From Granulicatella adiacens ATCC 49175 (GTDB lineage Bacteria > Bacillota > Bacilli > Lactobacillales > Aerococcaceae): a stretch of DNA of 64,000 nucleotides. The stretch covers positions 1,240,001-1,304,000 of the forward strand of contig NZ_CP102283.1 of assembly GCF_025150565.1 (NCBI RefSeq). Direction: 5' to 3'. A model generated the notes under the pieces. It saw only the letters and a program-made list of their open reading frames with translations, searched no databases and was not told the DNA's origin. Made by a program: the position numbers and the translations under genes. Positions 8,520 to 18,770 of this stretch are shown in pieces (positions within the stretch are counted from its first letter, which is position 1; every line of letters begins with the position of its first letter).

Positions 8520-9524
8520 TTAGCGTTTTCTGTCAACAAATTTTGTTGTATTTCCTTCGATAAATGTTATCGGTAACATTGTCTGCATATTAACAGCTTT
8601 TCCATCAATAATATCAAATAAGATTCGAACAGCTTCCCTAGCCATTTCCTCCAAAGGTTGGGCAATCGTTGACAATAAATAATCTTTATCCCCTGCCATC
8701 TTAATACCGTCATAACCAATAATTTGTACATCTTCAGGAATCTTCTTTCCCTTATTTTGTAAGATTTTGATGACGTCTAGGGCAAATAAGTCATTAATTG
8801 TAAAAATCCCATCCACATCAGGATTCTTTGATAAAAATTTTTCCAATTTAACATTATAATCTTCTTCTGTCTCATCTAAGTCAAAGACGCTGAAAGGATA
8901 CTGGTGTTCCCGAACATAATTTTCGAAAGCTATTCTACGACGTTTAGTTTCATTGATAGTAGTATTATGCCCGCCCACAAAGGCTAAATGCTTACACCCT
9001 CTACGGATTAGTTGTTTTGCTGCTTCACGACCTCCTGCTTCATTATCCGAAGACACACAAGCAATCTCAATATTCGAATACATACGGTCAATACTCACAA
9101 ACGGGATTCCTGAAGTTAAGTAGTTTTCGATTGGACTATAAGTAATTGCCACTATCCCATCTACTTTATTATGACGCAACATATCAAGATAATCTTGTTC
9201 TCTATCTGTCCCATTAATCGAGCATAAAAGCAGCTTGTTTTGTCTTTTATATACTTCATTTTCTACATGCATCGCAAACTCTGAAAAGAACGGATGCCAA
9301 ATACTAGGCACAATCAGTGCGATAGTCTCAGTACGATTTCTCTTCATTCCTCTAGCGTATAAATCTGGAACGTAATTTAAAGTTTTAATCGCTTGTTCAA
9401 CTTTTTTAAGCGTTACTTCTTTAATTCCACTTTCCTTATTAATAACACGAGAAACAGTACCAACACTTACGCCTGCCTCAATGGCAACATCTTTCATCGT
9501 AATGGATTTTTTTTGTTCTGACAT
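8520..9524 (-). CDS. susR: LacI-family regulator (SusR-like)
   Basis: A 334-residue LacI/GalR repressor. The N-terminal helix-turn-helix ITMKDVAIEAGVSVGTVSRV and hinge helix (residues ~8-60) are followed by a periplasmic-binding-like sensor domain. It lies directly upstream of the sus structural genes, in the same direction, with its own promoter and an AGGAGG site. The two GAAACGTTTC palindromes between it and susT1 are the expected binding sites. Likely effector: sucrose or a fructo-oligosaccharide. Confidence 0.88.
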   Translation of the reverse strand: MSEQKKSITMKDVAIEAGVSVGTVSRVINKESGIKEVTLKKVEQAIKTLNYVPDLYARGMKRNRTETIALIVPSIWHPFFSEFAMHVENEVYKRQNKLLLCSINGTDREQDYLDMLRHNKVDGIVAITYSPIENYLTSGIPFVSIDRMYSNIEIACVSSDNEAGGREAAKQLIRRGCKHLAFVGGHNTTINETKRRRIAFENYVREHQYPFSVFDLDETEEDYNVKLEKFLSKNPDVDGIFTINDLFALDVIKILQNKGKKIPEDVQIIGYDGIKMAGDKDYLLSTIAQPLEEMAREAVRILFDIIDGKAVNMQTMLPITFIEGNTTKFVDRKR

Positions 9525-9543
9525 ATTTCTCCTCCTTTTTCCT

Positions 9544-9571
9544 ATAGTATCATGGAATTAAATTTTTACAA
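9544..9571 (-). promoter_or_regulatory. Promoter of susR
   Basis: -35 TTGTAA (9566-9571) and -10 TACTAT (9544-9549) on the minus strand, 16 bp apart, followed closely by an AGGAGG ribosome site. The rest of the 9525-9903 gap holds no gene. Confidence 0.55.
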
Positions 9572-9693
9572 CCTTTTTTTCAAACCTTATCCTAAAACTG
9601 TCTACAAAAATTCAATATAAATCGGTTCCTAACTATTGTTTTCGTCATGAGTTGCTCTCTATATTTTTATTCTTGCAGCCACATCCGTCCATT

Positions 9694-9736
9694 TCTTCTC
9701 AACGAAAAAAGCACTCTATAAACTGCAAAGTACTCA
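9694..9736 (-). other. Degraded copy of the rpsI terminator region
   Basis: Bases 9696-9722 match the sequence directly downstream of rpsI (20263-20289) at about 24 of 27 positions (TTCTCAAC, A-run, GCAC, TATA). The minus strand still forms a weak AGTACT/AGTGCT hairpin followed by T6. I read it as a relic of the rpsI 3' flank at the far left of the accessory region, so an older element may have extended this far. It could instead be an independent terminator with chance similarity. Confidence 0.4.
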
Positions 9737-9816
9737 AAAGAAATGTCTACGGCTTTAAGAACTATTATCATTTTAGAAACAGGATTATTTTAATAACAAA
9801 AAGGTTTAGCTAAAAC

Positions 9817-9857
9817 AAAAAGGACTTAGTTCTATAAAATACAGAACTAAATCCTTT
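9817..9857 (-). terminator. Terminator of the antigen I/II gene
   Basis: The minus strand forms AAAGGATTTAGTTCT / AGAACTAAGTCCTTTTT around a short A/T loop, about 45 bases after the adhesin stop. Confidence 0.85.
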
Positions 9858-9903
9858 GCTTAAATTAATCGTCTAACTTTTGAGAGTTAGTACACTTTTT
9901 GTG

Positions 9904-12900
9904 CTATTTGCTTTTCTTTTTACTATCATTGTTTTTAGGTTTCCATCTAAGTAAGCCAAAACTTGTCATTGCACTGATAAGACCGACCAATGGCATATAG
10001 GCATTGTCTGTAACGCCTGTATTTGGGAGAGCTTCTTGGCTAGAACTTGGTTGAGAACCGTTAGCTTTTGGAGTCGATGGATCATTAGGAGTTGTTGTCT
10101 TAACCGTATTTGAAGTGTAAGTTACTCCATTGACAGTATTGATATAAGTATTTTCAAAAGTGCCAACCGCAATACGGTTCATTTGGATATAGCTTTCAGC
10201 TTGAAAGGCTGAATCAATTGAAACAGAACGCAAGAAGTCTTCATTGAACTTAATGGCAATAGCTCCCTTAACCTCATCAACTTCTGATGTTGTGTATTGA
10301 GTCAGTTCGGTACCCGCCTTGATGACTTTTCCGTCTTTAAGAGTAAAATCAACTTTAGCAAAGACCTTATATTGACCAGTGTATTGATCTCCTGTTTGAT
10401 CATAATCATCATAGAAGTTGTACTCAAAGAGTTCATTTGAGTGGTTGTCTGGAATGAGACCACCAACTAAACGATAATTGAAAATCTTTTTCAACCCAAT
10501 GGTTTGACCATCCACACTGCTGTTGTCAGTAGAATCCAAAGTAAAAGTGACATCCTTCTTAGGATCTACCTTAGGCACATTATTGACAACAACATTAGAC
10601 TCATAACCGTTACCAAAATCAATTTGGTAGACTTTATTTTCATATTTACCACCAATCTTGCCCATCTCATCCTTAACCCTCATTGGGCTAATAATGGTCA
10701 AGTCAATACCCTTAGACACATAAGTATCATAGAAGGATTGTGGATTATCTGCTAAGAATAATTGGAAGGCACCCTTTGGTTTGATACCAGCTTTTTTCAA
10801 CAAATCTTGGATATGAGGATCTAATTCTGAGATATCCTTAACGTTTTTGACTGTAATCCCAGTGACTTCTCTATCATTGGCATCCTTAATTTTAACCAAA
10901 TCTAGATTCGCGTCCAGTGCTTCTTCTGGATAATCATCCACATAGAAGAACCCTTTTGCGATAGTTTCAGCGGAAGACTTGTCTCCCTTGTACTGATCTA
11001 AATCCCAAGTCAAGTTATAGTAGTTCATTGATCCTGCAAGAACATTCTTATTATCAATTACAACACCATTTTCATTCTTGTTAATCTTGTGTGGTTTAAT
11101 ATAATTGTTGTTTGGATTATCAGGATCATTCGGTTTACCTGGTGTGGTGACACGAACAATATTAGATTTGATACCGTAAGCTTCATTAATAGTCAAGGTG
11201 AAGTTATTAGTATAGGTTGCCCCATCATTAAGAACCTTCCCTACTACTGTCGGGTAAAGCGTTGGCACAGACTTGGTCAAGTCAGCATTGAACTTATCCA
11301 AGGTTTCAGCTGTCGCTTTGAAAATTACCGTATGACTTGCTTCAACATAAGTGACATCAAATCCCGGACTGGCATCTTTAGTCGCCTCCATATCAAATTG
11401 GTAACCAGATGGTAGCGGGTCAACCAAGACAAAGGAAGTTGTCTCATCACGACCAGCAGGCAAATCATTTGTTTTCAATTGAAATTTCACAACAGATTGC
11501 TTAGCCACTAAGGTTCTATCGATGTCAATATCATCCTTATTTCTGATTTCCTTATTTACTTGAGGTTGAACTGCTAATTTAAAGTAATGGAAATGAACAG
11601 TTGGCACAGCTGGTGGTGTTGGAAGATTTTGATAAACAGGATCAGCTGGTGGCGTTGGAACCTCTTTATAAGTTGGCTCAACTGGTTTATTAGGCTCCGA
11701 TTGTGGGGTCGGCGGAGTCGGTGGAGTTGGCTCTGGCTTATTTGGCGTCTTAGTAGGTGGCTTTGGATCAGCCTTATACGTTGGTTCAACCGGAGTTGGT
11801 TTCAACGGACTTTCTACTTCATAAGTTGGTTCTACTGGAGCTGTTGGCGCTACTGGTGGTTCTGGTTTTTCCTTGGTAACCCTAGGCACATTGACCGCAC
11901 GAATCTTACCGTTTAGTGAATACCAAATGTTTGGTCTTTTAGCTTCCGTATTATCTCTTCCAGGAACAACTGGCATTTGAGATTCAGGCATTACTAAAGT
12001 AGAAGAGATAGCCCCTACTGTTACGCTATTGTTTGGACCAGACATACGAATGGCACCAGCTCCATACCAAGAGTTAGGTGCATCAGAACTGTCCCAACCT
12101 GATCCGTCTTCACCGCCTCGCTTATACATCGTCCAGCGGGCACCACCCTGACCTTTCCTGAAGTTGAGGGTATCCGTTGCGTAAATCTTGCCATCCTTTT
12201 CTCCAATGGAAGAACCTGAAATCTTAACAAAAGTTCCAGTATAGTCCTTTGCCATCTCAATGGAGTTATGCTCACGGTTGAGGGAAGCAACGGATAGAAG
12301 AGCATTGTCAAAATCAATCGGTTTACCATCTTCATCATAGAAGGTGAATTCATTTTTAATAAAGATGGACGTGTCCTTTTCAGCTACACCACTATAAGCA
12401 GAGGCAAAGACACCTAGAGTTGGATCGGTAAAGATACCTAACCAAGCCTTGTCAACATTTTTGAATTTTGAATCAGGATCAAGTGTATACTTGAAGACGA
12501 CCTTAGAAATCTTTTTACCATTATAGTAAGATTTTTCAAGATTTGTATAGGTAGCTGTCACGCTTTGTCCGCGTTCCAAGAGGACAGATGCAAATTTTAC
12601 CTCTGTGCTATTGCCGACAGTGGTTGTCCAGCCAGCCTTATCCCCGAAATTGCCGTAAAGTTCCATGGATGAAGCCACGTCATCGGCTTGTTGAAGGTAA
12701 CTAACATTAAGATTATCAGGCTGAAGAACTTTTTTAGAATATTGAGCTGTATCATGACTGAAGGCCTCATCAACTGCAGAAGCTTTCAGCATTTTTCCAT
12801 TAGTTGTCAATGATAACTGGGCATTTGGCTCTGAATCATAAACTAAATTTTGAGCAGACGGCTCTGTCAAGTTACCATCTTCGTTTTTATGATTTTGAAG

Positions 12901-13944
12901 TTCTGCAAGAGCAGCCTTGATGGCAGCTTGTTCGTCTTTATACTCTTGCAATTTTCTTGGATAATCTGCTAAATCTTTTTGATATTTAGCAAGAGCGGAC
13001 TGATACTTGAGTAACTTAGCTGCATAGTCAGCCTTAGCTTGTGCGTTACGTTGTTTGATTGCTTCGTTCTCAGCTTTGATTTCATTATTTTTAGCGGTAT
13101 TTTCAGCAAGAGCTTTCTCATAAGCAGCTTTAGCATCTGCATTTTCCTTTTTCACACGTGCCAATTCAGCATTATAAGCATCTAATTTAGCTTGGTAGTC
13201 CGCATCATTGTCAGCATTTGCTTTTTGAATAGCCGCTAACTCTTTATCATAGGCTTCTTTGGCAGCCTCATAGGAAGCTTGAGCATCTGCATTAGCTTTT
13301 TGGACATCAGCTAAATCTTTTTGATACTGTGCTAATTTTGCATCATACTCCGCTTTGGCAGCTGCATTAGCATTGGTAATACGTTCGACCTCAGCCTTGT
13401 GTGCAGCCATATCTTTTTCATACTGATCTTTTATTGCCTTATTTTCCGCATTGATACGATCAGTCTCTTTTTGATTAGAAGCTACGTCAGCCTTGTATTG
13501 TTCAGTTACTTTCTTGATTTCTTCTGTTTGCTTTGCATAATCGTCTTTGATTTCTGTCTCTTTTTGATCAGCTTCTTCAGCAGTTTTTACTGTTCCTTTG
13601 TCAACAGTCTCATCTTTTTCAACTTTTACACCAGCATTTTTAGCATTTTCAACAGCTTGATCAACATCTGTTGTTGGTACTTCAACTGGGATTGAACCCG
13701 TTGTTTGACCAGCCTGTGCTTGACTTTCAATAGCTTCATTACTAGGATTTGCTTGAGCCTCTGGTAGATTCGTTGCGGGATTTCCCGTCGCAGTAGAAGT
13801 ATCTACTCCACTCACAGTTGTTGCTTCGTCAGCAAAGACATTTTGTCCTGCTACAGAGATTGTTGCTACTACTCCTAGAACTGCACCACACAGTGATTTA
13901 CAAATTTTACTTTTACGATAACCGTAAGTTTGTTTCAATTTCAT
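9904..13944 (-). CDS. Antigen I/II-family (SspB-like) LPXTG surface adhesin
   Basis: A 1346-residue wall-anchored adhesin. Domain order: signal peptide ([14 protein letters not shown] core, cleavage near FADEA), N region, alanine-rich coiled-coil A repeats (~130-345, with [19 protein letters not shown] units), variable V domain (~380-680), proline-rich P repeats (~700-790, PTPPTPP and PVEPTY), C domains with isopeptide-type folds (~800-1290), LPNTG sorting motif, membrane span and basic tail. Antigen I/II proteins bind salivary glycoproteins and other oral bacteria. This one is somewhat shorter than streptococcal members (about 1500+). It has its own promoter and terminator and lies in a region with integration scars, so lateral acquisition from an oral streptococcus is likely. 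Confidence 0.93.
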   Translation of the reverse strand: MKLKQTYGYRKSKICKSLCGAVLGVVATISVAGQNVFADEATTVSGVDTSTATGNPATNLPEAQANPSNEAIESQAQAGQTTGSIPVEVPTTDVDQAVENAKNAGVKVEKDETVDKGTVKTAEEADQKETEIKDDYAKQTEEIKKVTEQYKADVASNQKETDRINAENKAIKDQYEKDMAAHKAEVERITNANAAAKAEYDAKLAQYQKDLADVQKANADAQASYEAAKEAYDKELAAIQKANADNDADYQAKLDAYNAELARVKKENADAKAAYEKALAENTAKNNEIKAENEAIKQRNAQAKADYAAKLLKYQSALAKYQKDLADYPRKLQEYKDEQAAIKAALAELQNHKNEDGNLTEPSAQNLVYDSEPNAQLSLTTNGKMLKASAVDEAFSHDTAQYSKKVLQPDNLNVSYLQQADDVASSMELYGNFGDKAGWTTTVGNSTEVKFASVLLERGQSVTATYTNLEKSYYNGKKISKVVFKYTLDPDSKFKNVDKAWLGIFTDPTLGVFASAYSGVAEKDTSIFIKNEFTFYDEDGKPIDFDNALLSVASLNREHNSIEMAKDYTGTFVKISGSSIGEKDGKIYATDTLNFRKGQGGARWTMYKRGGEDGSGWDSSDAPNSWYGAGAIRMSGPNNSVTVGAISSTLVMPESQMPVVPGRDNTEAKRPNIWYSLNGKIRAVNVPRVTKEKPEPPVAPTAPVEPTYEVESPLKPTPVEPTYKADPKPPTKTPNKPEPTPPTPPTPQSEPNKPVEPTYKEVPTPPADPVYQNLPTPPAVPTVHFHYFKLAVQPQVNKEIRNKDDIDIDRTLVAKQSVVKFQLKTNDLPAGRDETTSFVLVDPLPSGYQFDMEATKDASPGFDVTYVEASHTVIFKATAETLDKFNADLTKSVPTLYPTVVGKVLNDGATYTNNFTLTINEAYGIKSNIVRVTTPGKPNDPDNPNNNYIKPHKINKNENGVVIDNKNVLAGSMNYYNLTWDLDQYKGDKSSAETIAKGFFYVDDYPEEALDANLDLVKIKDANDREVTGITVKNVKDISELDPHIQDLLKKAGIKPKGAFQLFLADNPQSFYDTYVSKGIDLTIISPMRVKDEMGKIGGKYENKVYQIDFGNGYESNVVVNNVPKVDPKKDVTFTLDSTDNSSVDGQTIGLKKIFNYRLVGGLIPDNHSNELFEYNFYDDYDQTGDQYTGQYKVFAKVDFTLKDGKVIKAGTELTQYTTSEVDEVKGAIAIKFNEDFLRSVSIDSAFQAESYIQMNRIAVGTFENTYINTVNGVTYTSNTVKTTTPNDPSTPKANGSQPSSSQEALPNTGVTDNAYMPLVGLISAMTSFGLLRWKPKNNDSKKKSK

Positions 13945-13999
13945 ACATCCTCCAAAATGATATAGATTATCAAAATATAATCATAATTTATTCCATAAC

Positions 14000-14028
14000 A
14001 TTATAATGGTTCTATTTTGATTTATCAA
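14000..14028 (-). promoter_or_regulatory. Promoter of the antigen I/II gene
   Basis: -35 TTGATA (14023-14028), 17-bp spacer, -10 TATAAT (14000-14005) on the minus strand. GGAGG precedes the ATG. Confidence 0.8.
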
Positions 14029-14211
14029 ATACTATGCTATATAAACTAATTTTTTTTTGTAAAATAAAATCGTATAGACGATATATAAAAAATAATAATC
14101 ATTAAAATCGAATTCTAAAGTACCTTTCTAGAATAGTGTTTTTGAATATGATTATAAGAAAAAATACTTCAACTATGGGATGCTTTGAATACGTCTTCGC
14201 AATAGAACGAT

Positions 14212-14330
14212 ATTAACATTTTGAGGCTAGGGCTCCCGCCCGTCGCACCCATGGCTGTAAGTTGCTAAAGCAACAACACCCATGTGAATTGACTAGCTTT
14301 ACGAGGTTTCTTAAGACCTGGTTTGAACAG
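14212..14330. other. Left att-like repeat with rpsI 3' remnant
   Basis: Bases 14212-14291 repeat 20175-20253 with one substitution and one extra base. They begin with TTAACATTTTGAG, one base off the last codons of rpsI read in reverse (TTAACGTTTTGAG). Bases 14292-14325 then match rpsI codons themselves (GACTAGCTTTACGAG against GACTCGCTTTACGAG at 20347). It looks like the far attachment junction of an element integrated at the rpsI 3' end. The rest of the 13945-14536 gap holds the adhesin and SemiSWEET promoters and A/T-rich sequence with no gene. Confidence 0.7.
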
Positions 14331-14486
14331 TCTTGTTTTTAGGACAGCTTAAAATCACTTAATAGCAACCGTCAGAAGAGTTTCTTCTGATTTCGATTTC
14401 AATAAAATAAGAATAGATGTATCTAAAATAGGGAAATTTCTTAACGCAAAACTTTCAATTCTATCCTCTTCCTTCTTATCTTAATA

Positions 14487-14516
14487 TTGGCTGTATCTTT
14501 TCCTTACTGATATAAT
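14487..14516 (+). promoter_or_regulatory. Promoter of the SemiSWEET gene
   Basis: -35 TTGGCT (14487-14492), 18-bp spacer, -10 TATAAT (14511-14516); AGGAGG at 14525-14530 precedes the ATG at 14537. Confidence 0.7.
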
Positions 14517-14536
14517 AAAACCTCAGGAGGGATTGT

Positions 14537-14800
14537 ATGTCTAAACAAAAAATTAATCGCTTTGTCGGATCTATTGGAGCTTTTGTTGGTGTCCTTGTCT
14601 TTATTGCATATATTCCACAAATTATCGCTAACTTACAAGGAGCAAAAGCTCAACCATTCCAACCACTATTCGCAGCTGCTTCTTGTTTAATTTGGGTAAT
14701 CTATGGTTGGACAAAAGAACCTAAAAAAGACTGGATCCTTATCATTCCCAATGCAGCTGGTGTGATATTAGGCGGTTTAACTTTTATTACTTCTTTATAA
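14537..14800 (+). CDS. SemiSWEET-family small sugar transporter
   Basis: An 87-residue membrane protein with three predicted helices, the size of a bacterial SemiSWEET subunit, which dimerises to form a sugar pore. It has the PQ motif in the first helix (YIPQI, ~25-29), and the second and third helices (LFAAASCLIWVIYGW, WILIIPNAAGVILGG) fit the family. It is transcribed alone, convergent with the malolactic enzyme gene and sharing a terminator. Substrate unknown. It lies inside the repeat-bounded segment. Confidence 0.88.
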   Translation: MSKQKINRFVGSIGAFVGVLVFIAYIPQIIANLQGAKAQPFQPLFAAASCLIWVIYGWTKEPKKDWILIIPNAAGVILGGLTFITSL

Positions 14801-14813
14801 AAATGATATAAAC

Positions 14814-14852
14814 AAAACCAGCAACTTCATAAAAAAAGTTGCTGGTTTTTTC
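14814..14852. terminator. Bidirectional terminator between SemiSWEET and mleS
   Basis: AAAACCAGCAACTT / AAGTTGCTGGTTTT hairpin with a T-run on the plus side and an A-run on the other, so it can stop both converging genes. Confidence 0.88.
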
Positions 14853-14880
14853 TGCTCTATCGGTAGACAGCAGAAATGAA

Positions 14881-16506
14881 TTATTTATACTCTGGATACC
14901 ACTTCAAATCACGAACTGCTTTGGCCATATCTGTTTCCTTAGCACGCGCAAGACCTTGCTCTTGTGCTTTTTTAGCGACTGCTTCAGCTACTTTAATAGA
15001 AACATCTGCTACATACTTGAATGGTGGCAATACAGGAGCTCCTGGTTGGCCTGGATTGACAATCCCACTCAATGAATGAGCCGCTGCTCCAATCATTTCA
15101 TCCGTCAAAAGACTTGCTTCAGAAGCCAGCATACCTAGACCAAGACCTGGGTAAATCAAGGCATTATTTGCTTGACCAATCACATAGTCTACACCTTTAT
15201 AAGAAACCGTATCAGCAGGAATTCCTGTTGCGACAAAAGCTTTTCCATCTGACCATTCAATCAAATCTTTGGCACTAGCTTCTGCCAATTTGGTTGGATT
15301 TGACAAGGGGAAGATCATTGGACGTTCTGTGTTTTCGCACATAGCTTCTACTATTTCTTTAGTGAAGGTATTAGGTTGAGTTGAAGTTCCTACAAGAATG
15401 GTTGGCTTCACAGTCTTCACTACTTCAAGCAAGTCAGTCAACTTGTCTGCGTTACTAAAGTCAGCACGTTTCTTAGCAAATGGTTTTTGCTCTGGTGTCA
15501 AGTCATCCATGTCATCAAAGAGAAGACCTTGTTTATCAACCATAAAGAAACGTTTATAAGCTTCTTCTTCGGAGAGACCTTCACTCACCATTTCACGAAG
15601 AACACGAGAGGCAATTCCTGCACCCGCAGTACCACCACCATAGCAGAGATAAACTTGATCTGTTAATTTTTCACCACTAATATCCAGCGAACCAAAGATT
15701 CCACCCAAGGTAACGATTCCTGTACCTTGAATATCATCATTAAAGGTCGGAATTTGTTTCCGGTACTTTTCAAGAATATTCGCAGCATTCAAGCGACCGA
15801 AGTCTTCCCAGTGAAGGTAGAGTTTAGGAAAGAGACGTTCTGCTGTTTGAACGAATTGGTCAATGAAGTCGTAGTAACGATCTCCGCGGACCCGTTCGTG
15901 ACGATTTCCTAAGTAATTAGGATTGTTACGAAGTTCTTCACGGTTAGTCCCTGCATCAATGACTAAAGGAAGGACCATCGAAGGATCGATTCCAGCAGCA
16001 CCCGTATAGACCATCAATTTCCCAACAGAAATATCGACACCATTTGTTCCCCAGTCTCCAATTCCAAGGATTCCTTCTGCATCTGTTACAACAATGAGTC
16101 GAATCTCGCGACTCCCGGCAGCATTTTTCAAAGTGGCTTCAATATTTTCAGGATGATTAATATCAAGATATCCCGCATATTGTGGATCTACAAAGAGATC
16201 ACTATAGCCTTCAATCGTATCTGCAATGGTTGGGTCATATACAATTGGATTGAATTCTTCTAAATGTTGAGAAAAAAGGTAATAGAAAAGAGTCCGGTTG
16301 GTATTAAAAATTTCCATTAAGAAAAGACGTTTTTCCAAATCATTGGCTTTTGTTTGCATTTGTGCATAAGTTTGCGCCGCTTGTTCTTCAATCGTTTGAA
16401 TATAAGGTGGCAGTAAACCAATAAGGCCTAGTTCCTTTCGCTCCTCTAAGGTAAAGGCAGTTCCCTTATTAAGGAAAGGATTGTTTAAAATATCATGTGC
16501 AGTCAT
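14881..16506 (-). CDS. mleS: Malolactic enzyme
   Basis: A 541-residue NAD- and Mn-dependent enzyme that converts L-malate to L-lactate and CO2, used for deacidification and acid tolerance. The full-length malic-enzyme fold is visible: catalytic region [24 protein letters not shown] (in two parts, ~127-152), metal ligands in LHWEDFG and FNDDIQGTG, and nucleotide-binding [10 protein letters not shown] near residue 290. The N terminus ([19 protein letters not shown]) is that of lactococcal and streptococcal MleS rather than NADP malic enzymes. No malate permease or mleR gene is adjacent, which is unusual. Confidence 0.9.
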   Translation of the reverse strand: MTAHDILNNPFLNKGTAFTLEERKELGLIGLLPPYIQTIEEQAAQTYAQMQTKANDLEKRLFLMEIFNTNRTLFYYLFSQHLEEFNPIVYDPTIADTIEGYSDLFVDPQYAGYLDINHPENIEATLKNAAGSREIRLIVVTDAEGILGIGDWGTNGVDISVGKLMVYTGAAGIDPSMVLPLVIDAGTNREELRNNPNYLGNRHERVRGDRYYDFIDQFVQTAERLFPKLYLHWEDFGRLNAANILEKYRKQIPTFNDDIQGTGIVTLGGIFGSLDISGEKLTDQVYLCYGGGTAGAGIASRVLREMVSEGLSEEEAYKRFFMVDKQGLLFDDMDDLTPEQKPFAKKRADFSNADKLTDLLEVVKTVKPTILVGTSTQPNTFTKEIVEAMCENTERPMIFPLSNPTKLAEASAKDLIEWSDGKAFVATGIPADTVSYKGVDYVIGQANNALIYPGLGLGMLASEASLLTDEMIGAAAHSLSGIVNPGQPGAPVLPPFKYVADVSIKVAEAVAKKAQEQGLARAKETDMAKAVRDLKWYPEYK

Positions 16507-16529
16507 AGTACAACCTCCTTCTTACTAAT

Positions 16530-16558
16530 ATTGTACTACTGAAATGAATTGTCTACAA
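16530..16558 (-). promoter_or_regulatory. Promoter of mleS
   Basis: -35 TTGTAG (16553-16558), 17-bp spacer, -10 TACAAT (16530-16535) on the minus strand, then AAGGAGG before the ATG. Bases 16559-16849 upstream are A/T-rich with no gene or clear signal. Confidence 0.65.
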
Positions 16559-16849
16559 AACATTTTTATATAAATTACAATCGTATACGCATATGTTGTA
16601 ATGAATCTACGAGAACAATTTTCTAATAAGCTCTTTTATACTTAAAATACTATTATTGATGACACTTTAAGTTTTTTTATAGATTTCTGAACTCATCAAA
16701 CCCCAGGCATGTACTCTTTCCTAAAAGTTTCGAGAAAAAGAAACTAATCATACAAATTAGCAATGCTAATTAAGATAAATATCATACAATTTGGATAAAA
16801 TTGACACCAATTAACACCATAAAATAGACTAGTCCCCCATCTCAAATAT

Positions 16850-16904
16850 TGAACTGCACCCCAAAAGTTAGACACAAAAAATCTAACTTTTGGGGTGCAG
16901 TTCA
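16850..16904. repeat. Perfect 23-bp inverted repeat with 9-base loop (IS-end pair)
   Basis: Arms 16850-16872 and 16882-16904 are exact reverse complements, starting TGAACTGCACCCCAAAAGTT. This resembles the terminal inverted repeat of IS3-family (IS150 group) elements. Two outward ends separated by only nine bases suggest an IS collapsed by internal deletion, or a tiny MITE-like derivative. It abuts the truncated ISL3 transposase, replacing its 5' part. Confidence 0.8.
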
Positions 16905-17753
16905 CCTTCCAGAACACTTGAGTTGGGATGAATATAGCTTCAAGAAAGGAAAGATGAGCTTTATTGCACAGGACTACGATACAAGAAAGATCCTAGCTAT
17001 CTTAGATGGACGGACTCAAGCAACTATTCGCAATCATTTCCTTCGGTATTCTAGACAGGTAAGAAGTCGCGTGAAAGTCATTACCATAGACATGTTTAGT
17101 TCCTACTACGATATTGCTAGAAAATTTTTTCCAAATGCTAAAATCGTTCTCGATTGCTTTCATATTATCCAGCATCTCAGTCGAGCAATGAATCGCGTAC
17201 GCATCCAAATTATGAATCAGTTTGATAGAAGATCGCACGAATATAAAGCACTGAAACGTTACTGGAAACTCATTCAACAGGATAACTATACGCTGAGCAG
17301 TAAACGATTTTATCGTCCAATATTTCAGTCGCATTTAACCAATAAAGAGATTCTCGAAAAACTTCTCTCTTACTCTCAAGATCTTAGAGATCACTATGAA
17401 CTCTATCAACTCTTACTGTTTCATTTTCAAGAGAAGCACGCTGATTATTTCTTTGAATTAATCAAGGAAACTATTTCTTCTGTCAATCCAATCTTCCAGA
17501 CCATTTTTAGGACCTTTTTGAGAGATCAGGATAAGATTATTAATGCACTTGTACTTCCCTACTCAAACGCAAAACTTGAGGCCACAAATATCCTCATCAA
17601 AGTCATTAAGCGAAATGCTTTTGGCTTCCGGAACTTTGAAAATTTTAAAACGAGAATTCTCATTGCTTTGAATATCAAAAAGGAGAGAACCAATTTGGTC
17701 CTCTCCAGGTTGTAACTTTTTATCAACCCACTACAGTTGACAAAGAGCCGATT
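16902..17753 (+). pseudogene. ISL3-family (IS1167-like) transposase, 5'-truncated, with right IS end
   Basis: About 270 residues of the C-terminal DDE domain of an ISL3 transposase: HLSWDEYSFKKGKM with the first catalytic Asp, KVITIDMFSSYYDIARKFFPNA with the second, LDCFHIIQHLSRAMN, and the final Glu in NAKLEATNILIKVIKR. The N-terminal zinc-binding and HTH parts are missing, cut off by the 23-bp inverted repeat. The reading frame 16849-17715 is open only because it reads through that repeat. The right terminal repeat (TTGACAAAGAGCC, ending near 17749) is kept. Confidence 0.85.
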
Positions 17754-17796
17754 TTCTAGGCCTTTTTAGCATATTTAAAACCACAATTAGAATCGC

Positions 17797-17985
17797 TTAT
17801 AATTTTTCAACATCCTTCACAAAACTTCTATGAACAGTACCACAATTTTGACAAATTTCATGATAGAGGGCAATACCTCCTGAAACGAATTTAGCCTCTT
17901 CACTGACTAATCCTGCATAACCTTTCAGTTGTTTTTTTACGACAAATTGGTCAGCACCGCAGTGGGTACAAATTTGTTTTTTCAT
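17797..17985 (-). CDS. Small zinc-ribbon protein
   Basis: A 62-residue protein with two CxxC knuckles (CTHC near residue 6, CQNC near residue 46), expected to bind one zinc. Function unknown. It starts two bases after the stop of the upstream HTH regulator gene and closes a four-gene minus-strand operon. No membrane segment is seen. It could be an accessory protein of the regulator or of the membrane proteins. Confidence 0.75.
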   Translation of the reverse strand: MKKQICTHCGADQFVVKKQLKGYAGLVSEEAKFVSGGIALYHEICQNCGTVHRSFVKDVEKL

Positions 17986-17987
17986 GA

Positions 17988-18197
17988 CTAGACCTCCTCA
18001 TTTAAGCGGAAAATATCTTCAACGGACATGCCAAAGACACGTGCGATTTTAAGCGCCATTTCAAGCGAAGGGTTATATCGATTATTCTCCAAGTGGAGAA
18101 TAGTTTCCCGTCGTACACCAATCTTATCCGCCAATTCTTGCTGGGTCATGCGGGAGTCTTCTCGGATGGCTTTTAAGTTTGTTAGAATTTTTCCCAT
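17988..18197 (-). CDS. XRE-family transcriptional regulator
   Basis: A 69-residue single-domain Cro/CI-type HTH protein (MTQQELADKIGVRRETILHLENNRYNPSLEMALKIA in the middle, shown by its MTQQELADKIGV start), with the C-terminal IFRLNEE typical of the YozG/Xre-like small regulators found beside small membrane-protein genes in Firmicutes. It probably controls its own operon, whose promoter lies at 19093-19121. Spacing to the membrane-protein gene upstream is two bases. Confidence 0.88.
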   Translation of the reverse strand: MGKILTNLKAIREDSRMTQQELADKIGVRRETILHLENNRYNPSLEMALKIARVFGMSVEDIFRLNEEV

Positions 18198-18199
18198 AT

Positions 18200-18769
18200 C
18201 TAACCCCTCTTTTCAAATATGAGGAAAAACAGGTCAAAAAACACAATCATGGATGCAGTAAAAATCAAAACCATGCCTGTTCTTAGGGTGAAGGGAAGGA
18301 AAAATGTTACTATGCTCAACACTATCAGAGATAGAACTATCAGTACCAGGGTTGTGCAGGCTGCCTTTGCCAAGTTCATATAGAAACGCTCGTCTGCTTG
18401 TTCATCAACTTTTTTTAATGCAAAATAGAGAAAGCAAAGAATGAGGACAAACAAGCCAGAACCTAGAAAAAGGTGTTTCAGCCAGATAGGACTAGTAGCT
18501 GGTGTGATTATCCAGATACCTTTAGTGTAAATGGCCATAGCGGAAAATAAGGTCATACCATACAACTTCTCTGTCAGTCCAAAATACTTTTCCTCGTCTT
18601 CTTGAGATTGTGCCTTGGAAACAAGCCAGAAAATAAGTCCTTGCATGGTAATCGTGACTAGAAAAACAGTGTGTTTTACCCAGGGGGAATTACTTGGCGG
18701 AGTTAATAGCCACAGTAGTAGCATAACAGGTAACCAAGTCCAAATTAACCATTTTTTGATGTGTTTCAT
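18200..18769 (-). CDS. Membrane protein of unknown function next to the XRE regulator
   Basis: A 189-residue integral membrane protein with five or six hydrophobic segments. It resembles the DUF3796/DUF2178-like proteins that accompany small XRE regulators, but I am not certain of the family. I chose the ATG at 18769 (MKHIKKWLIW) because it directly follows the upstream stop; the longer frame to 18820 would overlap that gene. Role unknown, possibly sensing or immunity-like. Confidence 0.72.
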   Translation of the reverse strand: MKHIKKWLIWTWLPVMLLLWLLTPPSNSPWVKHTVFLVTITMQGLIFWLVSKAQSQEDEEKYFGLTEKLYGMTLFSAMAIYTKGIWIITPATSPIWLKHLFLGSGLFVLILCFLYFALKKVDEQADERFYMNLAKAACTTLVLIVLSLIVLSIVTFFLPFTLRTGMVLIFTASMIVFFDLFFLIFEKRG

Positions 18770-18770
18770 C

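Noticed and set aside
11574..11916. Frames opposite the proline-rich part of the adhesin (109 and 71 residues)
   Set aside because: Low-complexity shadows of the PTPPTPP and PVEPTY repeats.
16849..16904. N terminus MNCTPKVRHKK of the 288-residue transposase frame
   Set aside because: These codons are the IS-end hairpin read through, not part of the transposase.
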